Origin: Haloglomus irregulare
GTDB lineage: Archaea; Halobacteriota; Halobacteria; Halobacteriales; Haloarculaceae
DNA: 64,000 nt
Assembly: GCF_007421925.1 (NCBI RefSeq)
Contig: NZ_QMDX01000006.1
Span: 1 to 64,000, forward strand
Direction: 5' to 3'
The position numbers were made by a program, and so were the translations under genes. Below, in pieces: positions 45,065 through 53,889 of this stretch. The notes below the pieces were generated by a model that saw only the letters and a list, made by a program, of their open reading frames with translations, was not told the origin of the DNA and searched no databases. Every line of letters begins with the position of its first letter. Position 1 is the stretch's first letter.

Positions 45065-45460
45065 TTACTCGTCCTCGTCCGCGTCGCCCAGCAGCTCGTC
45101 GACGGAGCTGTCGCCGCGGGAGGCGATCTTGGCGTTGATCTGTCGGGTGTCGTCGCTGATCTCGCGGCCGCGGACCGTGACGCGGCGGCGCTCGCCGTCG
45201 ACCTCCGGCTCGTAGCCGACGCCGCCCGTGAGCAGGAGCTGCTTCAGCTCCGTCCCGGGAACGTCCTCGCGCATCGGTCGCCCGGCGGTGTCGGAGCCGC
45301 CGGTGACCTCGAGCTCGTAGCCGTCGAGGCCGACGGCGCCGCCGTCGACCGTCTCGCCGATATCGCGACCCTGGAACCGGTTCGCGTCCTGTCCGTCGAT
45401 CTCGAACTGGTAGGTCGTCCCGTCCTCGGGGTCCGCGACGACGACCTGGAAATCTGCCAT
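45065..45460 (-). CDS. rps6e: 30S ribosomal protein S6e
   Basis: A 131-aa ribosomal protein of the archaeal/eukaryotic small subunit. Landmarks: [93 protein letters not shown] at 45460; the acidic tail ([11 protein letters not shown]) is a halophilic feature. It heads a three-gene minus-strand cluster. Confidence 0.95.
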   Translation of the reverse strand: MADFQVVVADPEDGTTYQFEIDGQDANRFQGRDIGETVDGGAVGLDGYELEVTGGSDTAGRPMREDVPGTELKQLLLTGGVGYEPEVDGERRRVTVRGREISDDTRQINAKIASRGDSSVDELLGDADEDE

Positions 45461-45717
45461 ACCGTCAGCGAGTCGGGGAACCGGCAAAAGGGTATTGAAA
45501 CGTGCGTCCGCCGTTCCCGGCGGAACGGGGCGCGAGCGGCGCTTGACCGCCGTGCGACCGACCCCCGCGGAACGGCCCCGGTGCCGGCGTCGGGCCCGCC
45601 CCGGACGGCCCCTGCACCGTCGACGGGGGGCGCGTGGGCCTCCGGGGCGACCTCACGGGGGACTCCCCCTCGGCGGCGGAACGCAAGGGAGTTGACCGGC
45701 GGCCCGCGAGGGTGGGT

Positions 45718-47547
45718 ATGACCGACCACTTCGAGGTCCACGCGCGGGACGGGGCGGCCCGCATCGGCGAGATCCGCCTCGACACCCCGCTCCGGACCCC
45801 GGGGCTCGTGGGTGACCGGCTCCACGACGCCGGCAGCGAGTGGGCCGCCGGGCGCGAAACCCCCGACGGCGACCCCGACGCGCTGACGCTACTCCCCCAC
45901 CGTGCGCTCCCGGCCGGAACGCCGGACTCCGTCCGGGAGACGTTCGGCGGGGCCGGCAACGCCGCGAGCGCCGACGACGCGCCCGCCCCCGACGAACTCG
46001 ACGTCGCCAGTGCCGTCGTCGTGGCGCCCGACACCGCGACCGACCACGGCGCCGACGCGTACGTCCTCTCGGGCGGGCCCGCGCTGGTCGGCCACGCCGA
46101 GCGGTTCGTCGACGCCGTCACGACGGTCCGGCGGGCGATCCCCGACGACAGTGCGCTCTACCTCGCCGGCGCGGCCACCCCCGCCAACGTCGCCGCGCTG
46201 GTCTACGCGGGCGTCGACCTCGTGGACGCCGACCGCGCCCACGTCCGGGGGACGCAGGGGTTCTACCTGACGGCCGAGGGTGAGTACTTCCTCGAGGACC
46301 TCGAGGAGCTGCCGTGTGCCTGTCCCGCCTGCCGGGGCGGGCGCGAGGCGTTCGACCGCCGGGCCTGTGCCGAGCACAACGTCACCGCCCTGGAGACGGC
46401 GCTGCGGACCGTCCGGGCGCGGATTCGCGACGGCCGTCTGCGCGACTACCTCGAGGGCCAGGGTCGCCACGAGTCGTTCCCGACGAGCGTGCTCCGCCGG
46501 CTGGACGGGGAGTACGCCTACGTCGAGGAGCGGACGCCGCTGTTCCGCCGGGAGTCGCTGCTGGCCGCGACGGAGGACACCCTCCGTCGGCCGGAGATCC
46601 GGCGGTTCGCCGACCGCGTGACCAGCCGGTACGTCCCCCGGTTCGACGACCGGCCGCTGCTGCTGGTGCCGTGCTCGGCGACGAAGCCGTACAGCGAGTC
46701 CCAGAGCCACGCCCAGTTCCATCGCGCAATCGACTACCGGGCCCACACCGTCTCGATGACCTCCCCCATCGGCGTCGTCCCGCAGGAGCTGGAGACGACC
46801 TACCCCGCCCAGCAGTACGACTCGGTGGTGACCGGGCACTGGTCCGAGACGGAGTACGAGTTCATCGCCGCGGTGCTCGCCCGCTACCTCGAGCGCGCGG
46901 ACTACCCCCGCGTCGTCTCGCATCTGCCCGCGGACTACCGGCCCATCGTCGACCGGGCGCTGGACCGGCTCGACACGGTCCCCCCGGTCGAACACACCGT
47001 CGTCGACCATCCCACGACCGAGGACTCGCTGGCGAGCCTGGCCGGCGCGCTGGAGGGGGAGGACCGCTTCGGCAAGCGCGAGCGCGAGCACCACACCGTC
47101 CGCGCACTGGCGGACTACGTGTTCGGCGCCGGCGCCGGCGACGAGCTCTTCTGCGACCTCCGCACGGGGAGTCGCTACCCCAAGCTCCGCGCGCTGGATG
47201 CCGGTATCGAGCCCCGTCCCGGCGACGACACCGACGACGACGGCGCGGTCCACCTCGCGACGATGGTCCCCAACTACGGCACCCTCTCGCTGACGCTCGC
47301 CGGCGCGCGCCGCTGGGTCGAGAGCGACGTACCCACCAAGCGCGTGGAGATCGACGCGTTCGTGCCGCAGGGCAGCGTCCTCGCCCCGGGCGTGATCGAC
47401 GCCGACGAGTCCATCCGCGTCGGCGACGAGGTGGTCGTCGATGGGCCGGAGGCGTTCGCCGTCGGCCGCGCGCAGGTCCACGGGCGCGGCATGGTCGACG
47501 CGACGCGGGGCATCGTCGTCCAGGTGCGTCACTCCGTGGAGACGTGA
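45718..47547 (+). CDS. arcS: Archaeosine synthase ArcS (alpha subunit type)
   Basis: A 609-aa TGT paralogue that converts preQ0 in tRNA to archaeosine, or to its precursor with a partner protein. The N-terminal half resembles TGT but lacks the catalytic DSGSFQ motif. The family-specific block LVPCSATKPYSESQSHAQF is intact, and GVVPQELETTYPAQQYDSVV follows. Zinc-type Cys pairs CACPAC lie in the first half, and the C-terminal ~75 residues (VEIDAFVPQGSVLAPGVIDAD onward) form a PUA domain for tRNA binding. Start ATG 45718. Its partner tgtA lies 7.5 kb away. Confidence 0.93.
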   Translation: MTDHFEVHARDGAARIGEIRLDTPLRTPGLVGDRLHDAGSEWAAGRETPDGDPDALTLLPHRALPAGTPDSVRETFGGAGNAASADDAPAPDELDVASAVVVAPDTATDHGADAYVLSGGPALVGHAERFVDAVTTVRRAIPDDSALYLAGAATPANVAALVYAGVDLVDADRAHVRGTQGFYLTAEGEYFLEDLEELPCACPACRGGREAFDRRACAEHNVTALETALRTVRARIRDGRLRDYLEGQGRHESFPTSVLRRLDGEYAYVEERTPLFRRESLLAATEDTLRRPEIRRFADRVTSRYVPRFDDRPLLLVPCSATKPYSESQSHAQFHRAIDYRAHTVSMTSPIGVVPQELETTYPAQQYDSVVTGHWSETEYEFIAAVLARYLERADYPRVVSHLPADYRPIVDRALDRLDTVPPVEHTVVDHPTTEDSLASLAGALEGEDRFGKREREHHTVRALADYVFGAGAGDELFCDLRTGSRYPKLRALDAGIEPRPGDDTDDDGAVHLATMVPNYGTLSLTLAGARRWVESDVPTKRVEIDAFVPQGSVLAPGVIDADESIRVGDEVVVDGPEAFAVGRAQVHGRGMVDATRGIVVQVRHSVET

Positions 47548-47598
47548 CCGGCGCAGGCACCCCATCCCTCATGAGACCCCCGCCCGACCGGACGAGTG

Positions 47599-47997
47599 AT
47601 GACTGAGCTGACGCCGGCGGACCTCGCGGTCGGGACGACCGTCACCCACGAGCGCACGTTCACACCGGAGGAGGTCCGGACGTTCACGACCATCTCGGGG
47701 GACGCGGGCGACCATCACGTCGAGACCGACGACGAGGGGCGCCTACTGGTGCACGGGCTCCTGACGGCGACGCTCCCGACGACGGTGGGGGGCGAGCTGA
47801 ACGTGCTCGCCTCGCGGATGGAGTTCGAGTTCCGCAAGCCCGTCTACACCGGCCAGCACGTCTCGTGCGAGGTGACGTTCGTCGAGGTCGACCGCGGCGA
47901 CGAGCGAGTCGCCGTGGTAGCCGAGTTCGAGGCCGCCCGCGTCGACGACGGGACGGTCGTCATGGCCGGGCGTTTCGAGGGTATCATCCGCATCTAG
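47599..47997 (+). CDS. MaoC-like hot-dog dehydratase
   Basis: A 132-aa hot-dog-fold protein. The hydratase-2 style active-site region reads FTTISGDAGDHHVETDDEGRLLVHGLLTATLPT, with Asp and His in the usual spacing, then EFEFRKPVYTGQHVSCEVTFVEVD. Likely an enoyl-CoA hydratase/dehydratase-like activity, substrate unknown. ATG 47599; stop TAG. Confidence 0.85.
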   Translation: MTELTPADLAVGTTVTHERTFTPEEVRTFTTISGDAGDHHVETDDEGRLLVHGLLTATLPTTVGGELNVLASRMEFEFRKPVYTGQHVSCEVTFVEVDRGDERVAVVAEFEAARVDDGTVVMAGRFEGIIRI

Positions 47998-48164
47998 CTC
48001 GGGAGACGGCTACAACCCAATTCAGGCCGGCGTGATCGATATATGACGGCAGTTCGGCAGAAACGTCGCACACCACGGACTGCACCGGCCGGGCCGCCGG
48101 CGGTAGTGTGAGCCCGAGACGCGGAGTAAAAGCTTGATTACCGGTGGCTCGCTACGGAGTGGTA

Positions 48165-49100
48165 ATGGTACGGACAGCAGAGCGAGTGGAGTCCCTCATC
48201 GACGAGGACCCGGACATGCGCGAGGCGCTCCAGACCCTCCTCGACCGGGCCGACGACGGCCGGGTGTCGTGGGGCGACGTGAACGACGACCTCACGAGCG
48301 GCCAGTGGGGCCGCCTCATCGAGCGGGGCGTGCTCGAGAAGACCGACGACGGTGGCTGTGTGGTCACCGACCCGGACGACGTGGCCGCCGTCGTCGGCGG
48401 CGCGACTGCCGCCAGCCTCACCGACGGGGGGACGGCGACCGCGGCCGGCGGGAGCACGGAGGGCAGCACCGACACCGACGACGGGGACTCCTCGTGGTCG
48501 AAGTACGACAAGTTCGCCGCGCTCGGCGCGGTGTCGCTGTTCGCGGGGTACTCCGTCTCCAGCGTCCGCAACGCCATCGCCCAGGTCCTCGACGTGGGGC
48601 TGGGCCCGCTGGAGGCCTCGCTCCCGTTCTACGCCGTCATCCTCGTGCTCGCGCTGTTCACAGGGCTCTACTCCACCATCCTGCAGGACAACCTGATGGA
48701 CACCTCGAAGATGGCCGAGTACCAGGAGCAGCTCCAGGAGATCCAGGAGCGCGAGAAGCGGGCCAAGGAGCGCGACGACGAGGAGGCCCTGGACCGCATC
48801 CAGGAGGAGAAGATGGACGCCATGGGCGACAACCTCGGCATGTTCAAGGAGCAGTTCCGCCCGATGGTCTGGATCATGCTGTTCACCATCCCGGTCTTCC
48901 TCTGGATGTACTGGATGATCCTCGTCCACCCGGAGCAGCTGGGCAGCATCACGCTCCCGCTCGTCGGCGAGCGCTCCTGGACGGAGGGCCTGCTCGGGCC
49001 CATCCAGGCATGGATCGTCTGGTACTTCCTCTGCTCGATGGGGTTCACCCAGGTCATCCGGAAGACGTTCAACATCCAGACCTCGCCGACGTCGAGCTGA
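48165..49100 (+). CDS. DUF106 (Oxa1-superfamily, YidC/EMC3-like) membrane protein
   Basis: A 311-aa protein. An N-terminal ~80 residue soluble part resembles a winged helix (DMREALQTLLDRADDGRVSWGDV ... LIERGVLEKTDDG), then come helix VILVLALFTGLYSTILQDNLMDTSKM, a charged coiled coil (QEIQEREKRAKERDDEEALDRIQEEK), then FRPMVWIMLFTIPVFLWMYWMILV and a last helix with VWYFLCSMGF. This is the archaeal Oxa1-superfamily layout implicated in membrane-protein insertion. ATG 48165 is preferred to an upstream in-frame TTG-type start. Confidence 0.88.
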   Translation: MVRTAERVESLIDEDPDMREALQTLLDRADDGRVSWGDVNDDLTSGQWGRLIERGVLEKTDDGGCVVTDPDDVAAVVGGATAASLTDGGTATAAGGSTEGSTDTDDGDSSWSKYDKFAALGAVSLFAGYSVSSVRNAIAQVLDVGLGPLEASLPFYAVILVLALFTGLYSTILQDNLMDTSKMAEYQEQLQEIQEREKRAKERDDEEALDRIQEEKMDAMGDNLGMFKEQFRPMVWIMLFTIPVFLWMYWMILVHPEQLGSITLPLVGERSWTEGLLGPIQAWIVWYFLCSMGFTQVIRKTFNIQTSPTSS

Positions 49101-49395
49101 CGGGACGACGCCCTCCCCTCGGCCCGGAGCCGTCCTGACGGCCGAACCCGCGACGGGACCGACATCGAAGGCCTCGCGATTCCTCACGACAGCGGCCGGA
49201 ACACTTCCGAAGCCCCGGCGCCCTCGGCTGGGGGGTTCGCTGCGGTCCTCGGTCGCCGCGCTCCCTGCGGTCCCTGCATCGCCCGTCGTCGCCGAGACCG
49301 CTCCCCTTCGACTCCGCCATCCGAACGGTGTCGAGTCGGACCGCTGCGGCTGGAGAGCACGGTGGGCACTGGGATGACCCCACGGCGACCGCGGC

Positions 49396-50127
49396 TCAGA
49401 ACCAGCCGTCGTCGCCGCGTCGGCGGCGCCGGCGGCGACGGGTCCGCGACCGGCGCTCGTCGACCAGCGCGAAGTACGCGCCGACGACGAGCAGCGCCCC
49501 CGCGACCGCGAGGCCGGCGAGCGGGGCATCGGCGACCAGCGTGAAGTAGCCCATCGCCAGGGTTGCGCCGCCCAGTGCCGCGATGACGGCGGCCCCCTCG
49601 ACGCGTCTGGAGAGTCGACCCCCGCGGCGGGTGTGGTACTCGGCGGCGCCGAGCACGAGCAGGCCGGCGGTGACCCCGGCGGTGCCCGCCGGCCCGGCGA
49701 GGTCATCGGTGAGGCGGCCGAGGGCGACGCCAGCGAGCACGGTCGTGACTCCGGCGGCGGCCGCGAGCGCCAGCGTGGCGTCCGGCGACAGCGGGTTGAC
49801 CGATTCGGCGTGGGTCGCGTGGAAGAGCGCCGCCGGGACCGCCAGCACGAGCGCGACCAGCAGCCCGAGGAGCGGTCGCAGCGTCGCTAACCCGTAGGCG
49901 GCCGCGACCCCCCCGGCGAGGACGGCAGCCGCCAGCGTCGGGTCGGGGAGCAGCGTCGTCTCCGGGTCCTCGTCGACGCGGACGGCGTAGCCGACGAAGA
50001 GGTGGAGGACGAGCACGCTCACCAGCGCCGTCGAGAGGGGGTCGCCGAAGAGGGCCCCGTACAGCGCGAACGACAGCGACATGACCACGCCGACGAGGAC
50101 GGCGGCCTCCGGCACGCGGCGGCTCAT
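49396..50127 (-). CDS. Polytopic membrane protein of unknown function
   Basis: A 243-aa protein with about seven hydrophobic helices (VLVGVVMSLSFALYGALFGD, LAAAVLAGGVAAAYGLATL, LVALVLAVPAALFHATHAES and so on) and a very basic C-terminus (RRSRTRRRRRRRRGDDGW). The basic tail suggests a cytoplasmic C-terminus. No family recognised. Confidence 0.7.
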   Translation of the reverse strand: MSRRVPEAAVLVGVVMSLSFALYGALFGDPLSTALVSVLVLHLFVGYAVRVDEDPETTLLPDPTLAAAVLAGGVAAAYGLATLRPLLGLLVALVLAVPAALFHATHAESVNPLSPDATLALAAAAGVTTVLAGVALGRLTDDLAGPAGTAGVTAGLLVLGAAEYHTRRGGRLSRRVEGAAVIAALGGATLAMGYFTLVADAPLAGLAVAGALLVVGAYFALVDERRSRTRRRRRRRRGDDGWF

Positions 50128-50224
50128 ACCCCGGCTGCGGGCCGGAGCCGCAAACGGGCGTCGGTTCCGGGCGGCGGCCGGGCTCTGTCCACCGGCGGTG
50201 CGACCGCCCCCCGAGCGGCGTCGC

Positions 50225-50761
50225 TCACTCGGTCGCCACGTCGCCGCGCATCGAGCTATGGATGGTGCAGATGTAGTAGCCCAGCTCGCTCGCCAGCTCC
50301 TCGGTGACGGTGAAGGCGAGCTCTCCCCCGTCGTCGACCCAGTTCACGTCGCCGTCGCCCTCGTACGAGCCGTCGGTCGACTGCGAGAGCAGCGGCTCGT
50401 CGTCGCTCGTCCGGAGCGCGAACGGGTGGCTGCCCCCGCCGTTGTTCGTGACCTCGTATCGGGTCCCCACCTCGAAGGTCATGGTGGGGTTCTCCTCGCC
50501 GGTGGGGGCGACCGAGCCGCTGCTGTCCCCGGTCACCTCCCAGGCGCTCACCCCGACGTTGTCGATGGTCAGCGAGACGGCCTCCTCGCCGTCACTGCCG
50601 CCGCTCCCGTCGGTCGGCGTGGCCGTCGCGGTCGGGTCGTCCCCGCCGTCGCCGCCATCCTCCCCGTCGCCGCCGTCGCCGCCGTCGTTGCTACCGCACC
50701 CGGCCAGCCCGACCGCCAGGGCGGCCCCGGCCGCCTGGAGCACTCGTCGTCGCCGCGTCAT
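50225..50761 (-). CDS. Blue-copper (cupredoxin) lipoprotein
   Basis: A 178-aa protein from ATG 50761 (MTRRRRVLQAAGAALAVGLAGCGS): a twin-arginine-type signal with a lipobox ending at Cys, so probably lipid-anchored outside. A Gly/Asp linker follows, then a cupredoxin fold. Copper ligands fit: His in GGGSHPFAL, and Cys, His, Met in YYICTIHSSMRG, with the C-x2-H-x2-M spacing of amicyanin/plastocyanin-type sites. Likely an electron carrier at the cell surface. Confidence 0.85.
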   Translation of the reverse strand: MTRRRRVLQAAGAALAVGLAGCGSNDGGDGGDGEDGGDGGDDPTATATPTDGSGGSDGEEAVSLTIDNVGVSAWEVTGDSSGSVAPTGEENPTMTFEVGTRYEVTNNGGGSHPFALRTSDDEPLLSQSTDGSYEGDGDVNWVDDGGELAFTVTEELASELGYYICTIHSSMRGDVATE

Positions 50762-50912
50762 GTCGGCACCTCGCTCGTGTACGTGCATGTCATCGATGAT
50801 ACTGCCTCTACGTGTCGTGGGAGAGACAGGTTGTTGGTTCTTATGTTCCCCCCGCTCGCTGCCCCTTCTCCCGCGTCGCCGTCAGCGCCGATATCCAGGG
50901 TCGTCCGGCCCC

Positions 50913-51497
50913 TCACTCCGTGCGCAGCGCGTACTGCAGCACGCCGAGCGCCGAGCGCCCGTCGCGCATCCCGCCGCCCAGTGCCGCGTCCCGGAGCTCG
51001 TCGAAGCTCGCCGTCGTCACGCGGATGGACTCGTTGTCGTCGAGGTCCTGCTCGGCGGTCGGCTCGCAGCCGTGCGCGACGAAGTAGTGGTAGGTGGCGT
51101 CCAGCAGCCCGTTCGAGGGCTCGTGGGCGATCATGAACTCGACGGCGGCGGCCTCGTAGCCGGTCTCCTCGGCCAGCTCCCGCCGGGCGGCCTCGGCCAG
51201 CGGCTCGTCCCCCTCGACGCTGCCCGCGGGGAGGCCGCGGTTGACGCGCTCGACCGCCTGGCGCCACTCCTCGACGAGGACCACCTCCCCGTCGTCGGTG
51301 AACGGGAGGACGATGACGGAGGCGCCGTTCTCGACGCTGTGGAACCCCGTCTCGGTCCCGTCGGGCAGCCGGACCTCGTCGAGACGGACGGTGAACCCGG
51401 GACAGTCGTAGTCCGTCGTCGAATCGAGCGTCTCCCACGCCAGCGGGTCGGCGCCGTCGGTCCCGGCCGCGGGGTCGACCGGGTCGTCGTCGGTCAT
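50913..51497 (-). CDS. NUDIX hydrolase (ADP-ribose pyrophosphatase-like)
   Basis: A 194-aa NUDIX enzyme. The Nudix box reads GLPAGSVEGDEPLAEAARRELAEETGY, with the expected REL-EE residues. Flanking motifs VIVLPFTDDGEVVLVEEWRQAVER and YVAHG/YHYFVAHG-type strands fit ADP-ribose or nucleoside-diphosphate sugar hydrolases. ATG 51497 begins MTDDDPVDPAAGTDGADP. Substrate not determinable. Confidence 0.88.
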   Translation of the reverse strand: MTDDDPVDPAAGTDGADPLAWETLDSTTDYDCPGFTVRLDEVRLPDGTETGFHSVENGASVIVLPFTDDGEVVLVEEWRQAVERVNRGLPAGSVEGDEPLAEAARRELAEETGYEAAAVEFMIAHEPSNGLLDATYHYFVAHGCEPTAEQDLDDNESIRVTTASFDELRDAALGGGMRDGRSALGVLQYALRTE

Positions 51498-51612
51498 ACC
51501 TGAACGCCCGGCCGGCGGCCTGAAAAGTGCGCCGTACGGCGCGCGGCGGCCGGGGACGGGGGCGGCCCCGGCGGCAGCAAGAACGAAGTGACCGTGGGGC
51601 CACCCCGCGGAC

Positions 51613-52479
51613 ATGTCCGTCCAGCAGTATCTGGAGCGCCTGTTCACCTGGGAGAGCCTCGAGAACACGGACCGGGGGGTGGAGTTCGAGCTGAAGAACC
51701 GCCTCGTCGAGGCCGAACTCCACGGCGTCGCCGGCGGGTCGCTGGACGGCACGGACGTCGACGCCGCGGCCATCACGCTCGAACTGCCGGACGGCACCCT
51801 GATGGACGCCACGGACGCCTCCGCCGAGGACCCCATCCCCTTCGACCTCGCCGAGACCGTCCAGGTGGTCCTCGACGCGCCGCGGCTCCGGAGGGGCACC
51901 CACACCGTCGGCGTCCGGATGGAGATCGAGGGCTGGGGGACGGTCGGCTTCGAGACGGACGACGACATCACCGACGCGGACCTGCTGGACGTCGACCCCG
52001 CGGACTACACCGTCGCCGAGCTGGAGGCCCTGATTCCGGACCTGCGGGACCCCCTCGAACTGGAGCGGCTGCGGGAGCGCGAGCGCGAGGGGAAGGCTCG
52101 GAAGACCGCGGTCGAGGCGATCGAGGAGCGCCTCGAAACGGCCCGCGAGGCGGCGCCCGACGAGGACGAGATCGAGTACGGTGCCGGGAACGCCTCCTCC
52201 GGCGGGAGCGTCGTCGAGGAGCTGCTGGTCGACATCCTCGAATCACCCCAGCGCGTGACGGTCTACCTGACCGCCCGGCGGCTCCAGCCCGCGACGCCGG
52301 AGCAGGTCGCCGGGCGGACGCTGTTCTCAGAGGCGACGGTCGAGGAGACGCTCGGCGACTTCGAGATGGATGGGTTGGCCGAGCGGGACGATGCGGGTGC
52401 GTACGAGATGGTGTCGCCCGTGGCGGTGCTCCGGAAGCGGCAGCGTCGGTTGTGGAACGTGCTGAGTCGGGGGTTGTGA
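51613..52479 (+). CDS. Hypothetical protein with C-terminal winged-helix-like region
   Basis: A 288-aa acidic protein: MSVQQYLERLFTWESLENTDRGVEFELKNRLVEAELHGV. The first ~125 residues look beta-rich (FELKNRLVEAEL; VQVVLDAPRLRRGTHTVGVRMEIEGWGTVGFETDDDI). A charged helix (LEALIPDLRDPLELERLREREREGKARKTAVEAIEERL) precedes a C-terminal region that looks like a winged helix (RVTVYLTARRLQPATPEQVAGRTLFSEATVEETLGDFEMDGLAERDD). I do not recognise a family; DNA or RNA binding is possible. Confidence 0.65.
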   Translation: MSVQQYLERLFTWESLENTDRGVEFELKNRLVEAELHGVAGGSLDGTDVDAAAITLELPDGTLMDATDASAEDPIPFDLAETVQVVLDAPRLRRGTHTVGVRMEIEGWGTVGFETDDDITDADLLDVDPADYTVAELEALIPDLRDPLELERLREREREGKARKTAVEAIEERLETAREAAPDEDEIEYGAGNASSGGSVVEELLVDILESPQRVTVYLTARRLQPATPEQVAGRTLFSEATVEETLGDFEMDGLAERDDAGAYEMVSPVAVLRKRQRRLWNVLSRGL

Positions 52480-53041
52480 GATGACATGGTTCTGAGGTAG
52501 TGTAGAGTCGAGTACATGCGGCAATAGAGGGTGGGGTCACATCTCTACTACTCAACCCGGCCGGGGAAGGGTTCCTTGAGCTGAAACAGACTACTACTGG
52601 TGGGGTGAATTCGATGCACGATTCCTCTGGAACGAAGAGTTAACTGGAGCTGATAGAACGGCGGAGTGTGCCCGGATTGCCTATATGTAGTTACTGAGTA
52701 GCGGAGGCGATGGTTAGATATCGGTGGATATGCAAGGCTCACTTTCCAGTACCAATTAGCACCTCGAAATTGGCGGGAGATCAGACGAGGCGGGTTCAGA
52801 AGAGGACTGGACATGGATGCCAGGAGCGTCAAGAGCTGTCGTGTTCGGCTGAACTGAAATTGGACCTAATGCTGGCTTCGTAGTGATTCTCGAATCCAGA
52901 ACGGAGGGCAAGCCACCTGTTTTTCTCTCCATCGGGAACTATAATCAGTCTTCCTTCTCGCGTTTATTCTATTCCGAATCGAGGAGCGCATGCAACTCGG
53001 GTCCACTCTGCTGAACGGCTAACATAATGCAATCTGAAAAG
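52480..53041. other. 562-bp lower-GC stretch beside tRNA-Pro, no gene supported
   Basis: Downstream of the tRNA 3' end the sequence is clearly less GC-rich than the rest of the window and codon-scale patterns are lost. Short frames (for example 52548-52832 on the minus strand) read as low-quality hydrophobic/Ser mixes that I do not trust. tRNA genes are common integration targets, so this could be the remains of an integrated element, though I found no duplicate of the tRNA end nearby. Confidence 0.45.
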
Positions 53042-53114
53042 TGGGCCGGCCCGGATTTGAACCGAGGTACCGAGGACCCGATCCTCGAAGGATACCAAGC
53101 TACCCCACCGGCCC
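53042..53114 (-). tRNA. tRNA-Pro (anticodon CGG)
   Basis: A 73-nt cloverleaf on the minus strand: 7-bp acceptor stem GGGCCGG/CCGGCCC with discriminator A, D arm with GGGTAGCTTGGTA, anticodon stem CGAGG/CCTCG around loop ATCGGGT (anticodon CGG), and a T arm with GGTTCAAAT. No intron. CCA is not encoded, as expected. An AT-rich TTATTATA box lies just upstream of the 5' end (53118-53131). Confidence 0.93.
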
Positions 53115-53180
53115 GCAGTTATAATAAGACACCTGTCGGATAAAACCGTTGCGAACCCCGACGGCCGGTGCGAGCGATGC

Positions 53181-53768
53181 TCAGTACGACCGGTAGCCGT
53201 CGGTGTCGAGCCAGTTGTGCGCGACCGTCACCGTCTGGTCGGCGTGGAGGCGTTCGGGGCCGACGCTGACCCGGCTGTCGGCGCGGTCGGCCAGCAGGGC
53301 GGCCTCGGCGTCGGTGAAGTCGCGGTGGTCCGAGAGCACGAACGTCGGGTCCTCGGGTACCGGTTCCTCAGCCAGCGGCGTGCCGGCCTCGTGGCAGTGG
53401 AGCAGGGGCCCGTCGAGCCGGGAGAGCGTCGCGGCGAGGCCGAACCGGCCGACGGCGACGCCCGGTGAGGGCTCGGCCTCCTGGTGGCCGATGGCCCCCG
53501 ATTTCGCGTCGAGCGCGTCCCTGATGCGGGCGGCCGTCGAGCGCTCGTCCGGCCGGAGGTGCCGGACGCTGCGCCCGTCGAACCGGACCGTGAACTCGTC
53601 CTGCACGACCAGATGGACCGCGGCGTCCTCGCGGACGGCGTGGGAGGTAAGCAGGCCGCTGGTGACGACCCGGCAGCAGAGGTCCAGCCGCCCGGCGCCA
53701 GGGAGGTCATCCAGCGAGTCCGGGCCGTCGGGCGGCAGATCGTGGGCCAGGCAGACGACATCGCGCAT
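53181..53768 (-). CDS. trmY: tRNA (pseudouridine-54 N1)-methyltransferase TrmY
   Basis: A 195-aa SPOUT-class methyltransferase that makes m1-pseudouridine at tRNA position 54, mainly an archaeal enzyme. Landmarks: DDLPGAGRLDLCCRVVTSGLLTSHAVREDAAVHLVVQ, GRSVRHLRPDERSTAARI and PTFVLSDHRDFTDAEAALL with the C-terminal knot region. ATG 53768. It lies just upstream (by transcription) of the tRNA-Pro gene, also on the minus strand. Confidence 0.92.
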   Translation of the reverse strand: MRDVVCLAHDLPPDGPDSLDDLPGAGRLDLCCRVVTSGLLTSHAVREDAAVHLVVQDEFTVRFDGRSVRHLRPDERSTAARIRDALDAKSGAIGHQEAEPSPGVAVGRFGLAATLSRLDGPLLHCHEAGTPLAEEPVPEDPTFVLSDHRDFTDAEAALLADRADSRVSVGPERLHADQTVTVAHNWLDTDGYRSY

Positions 53769-53889
53769 ACGGGAGCGACGGCGGGCGGCCACTAAGCCGG
53801 TTCGGACGGGAGCGGATCGCGGCGCTCGCCGGCGGATCCCCGTGGTCGGTAGCGGTGGGTTTATTCGCGCCGACGGGTCGAGGCCGGCC

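Noticed and set aside
52554-52575. Candidate duplicate of the tRNA-Pro end (CCCGGCCGGGG)
   Set aside because: Only a short GC palindrome matches; it does not reproduce the tRNA 3' sequence, so it does not support an attachment-site pair.
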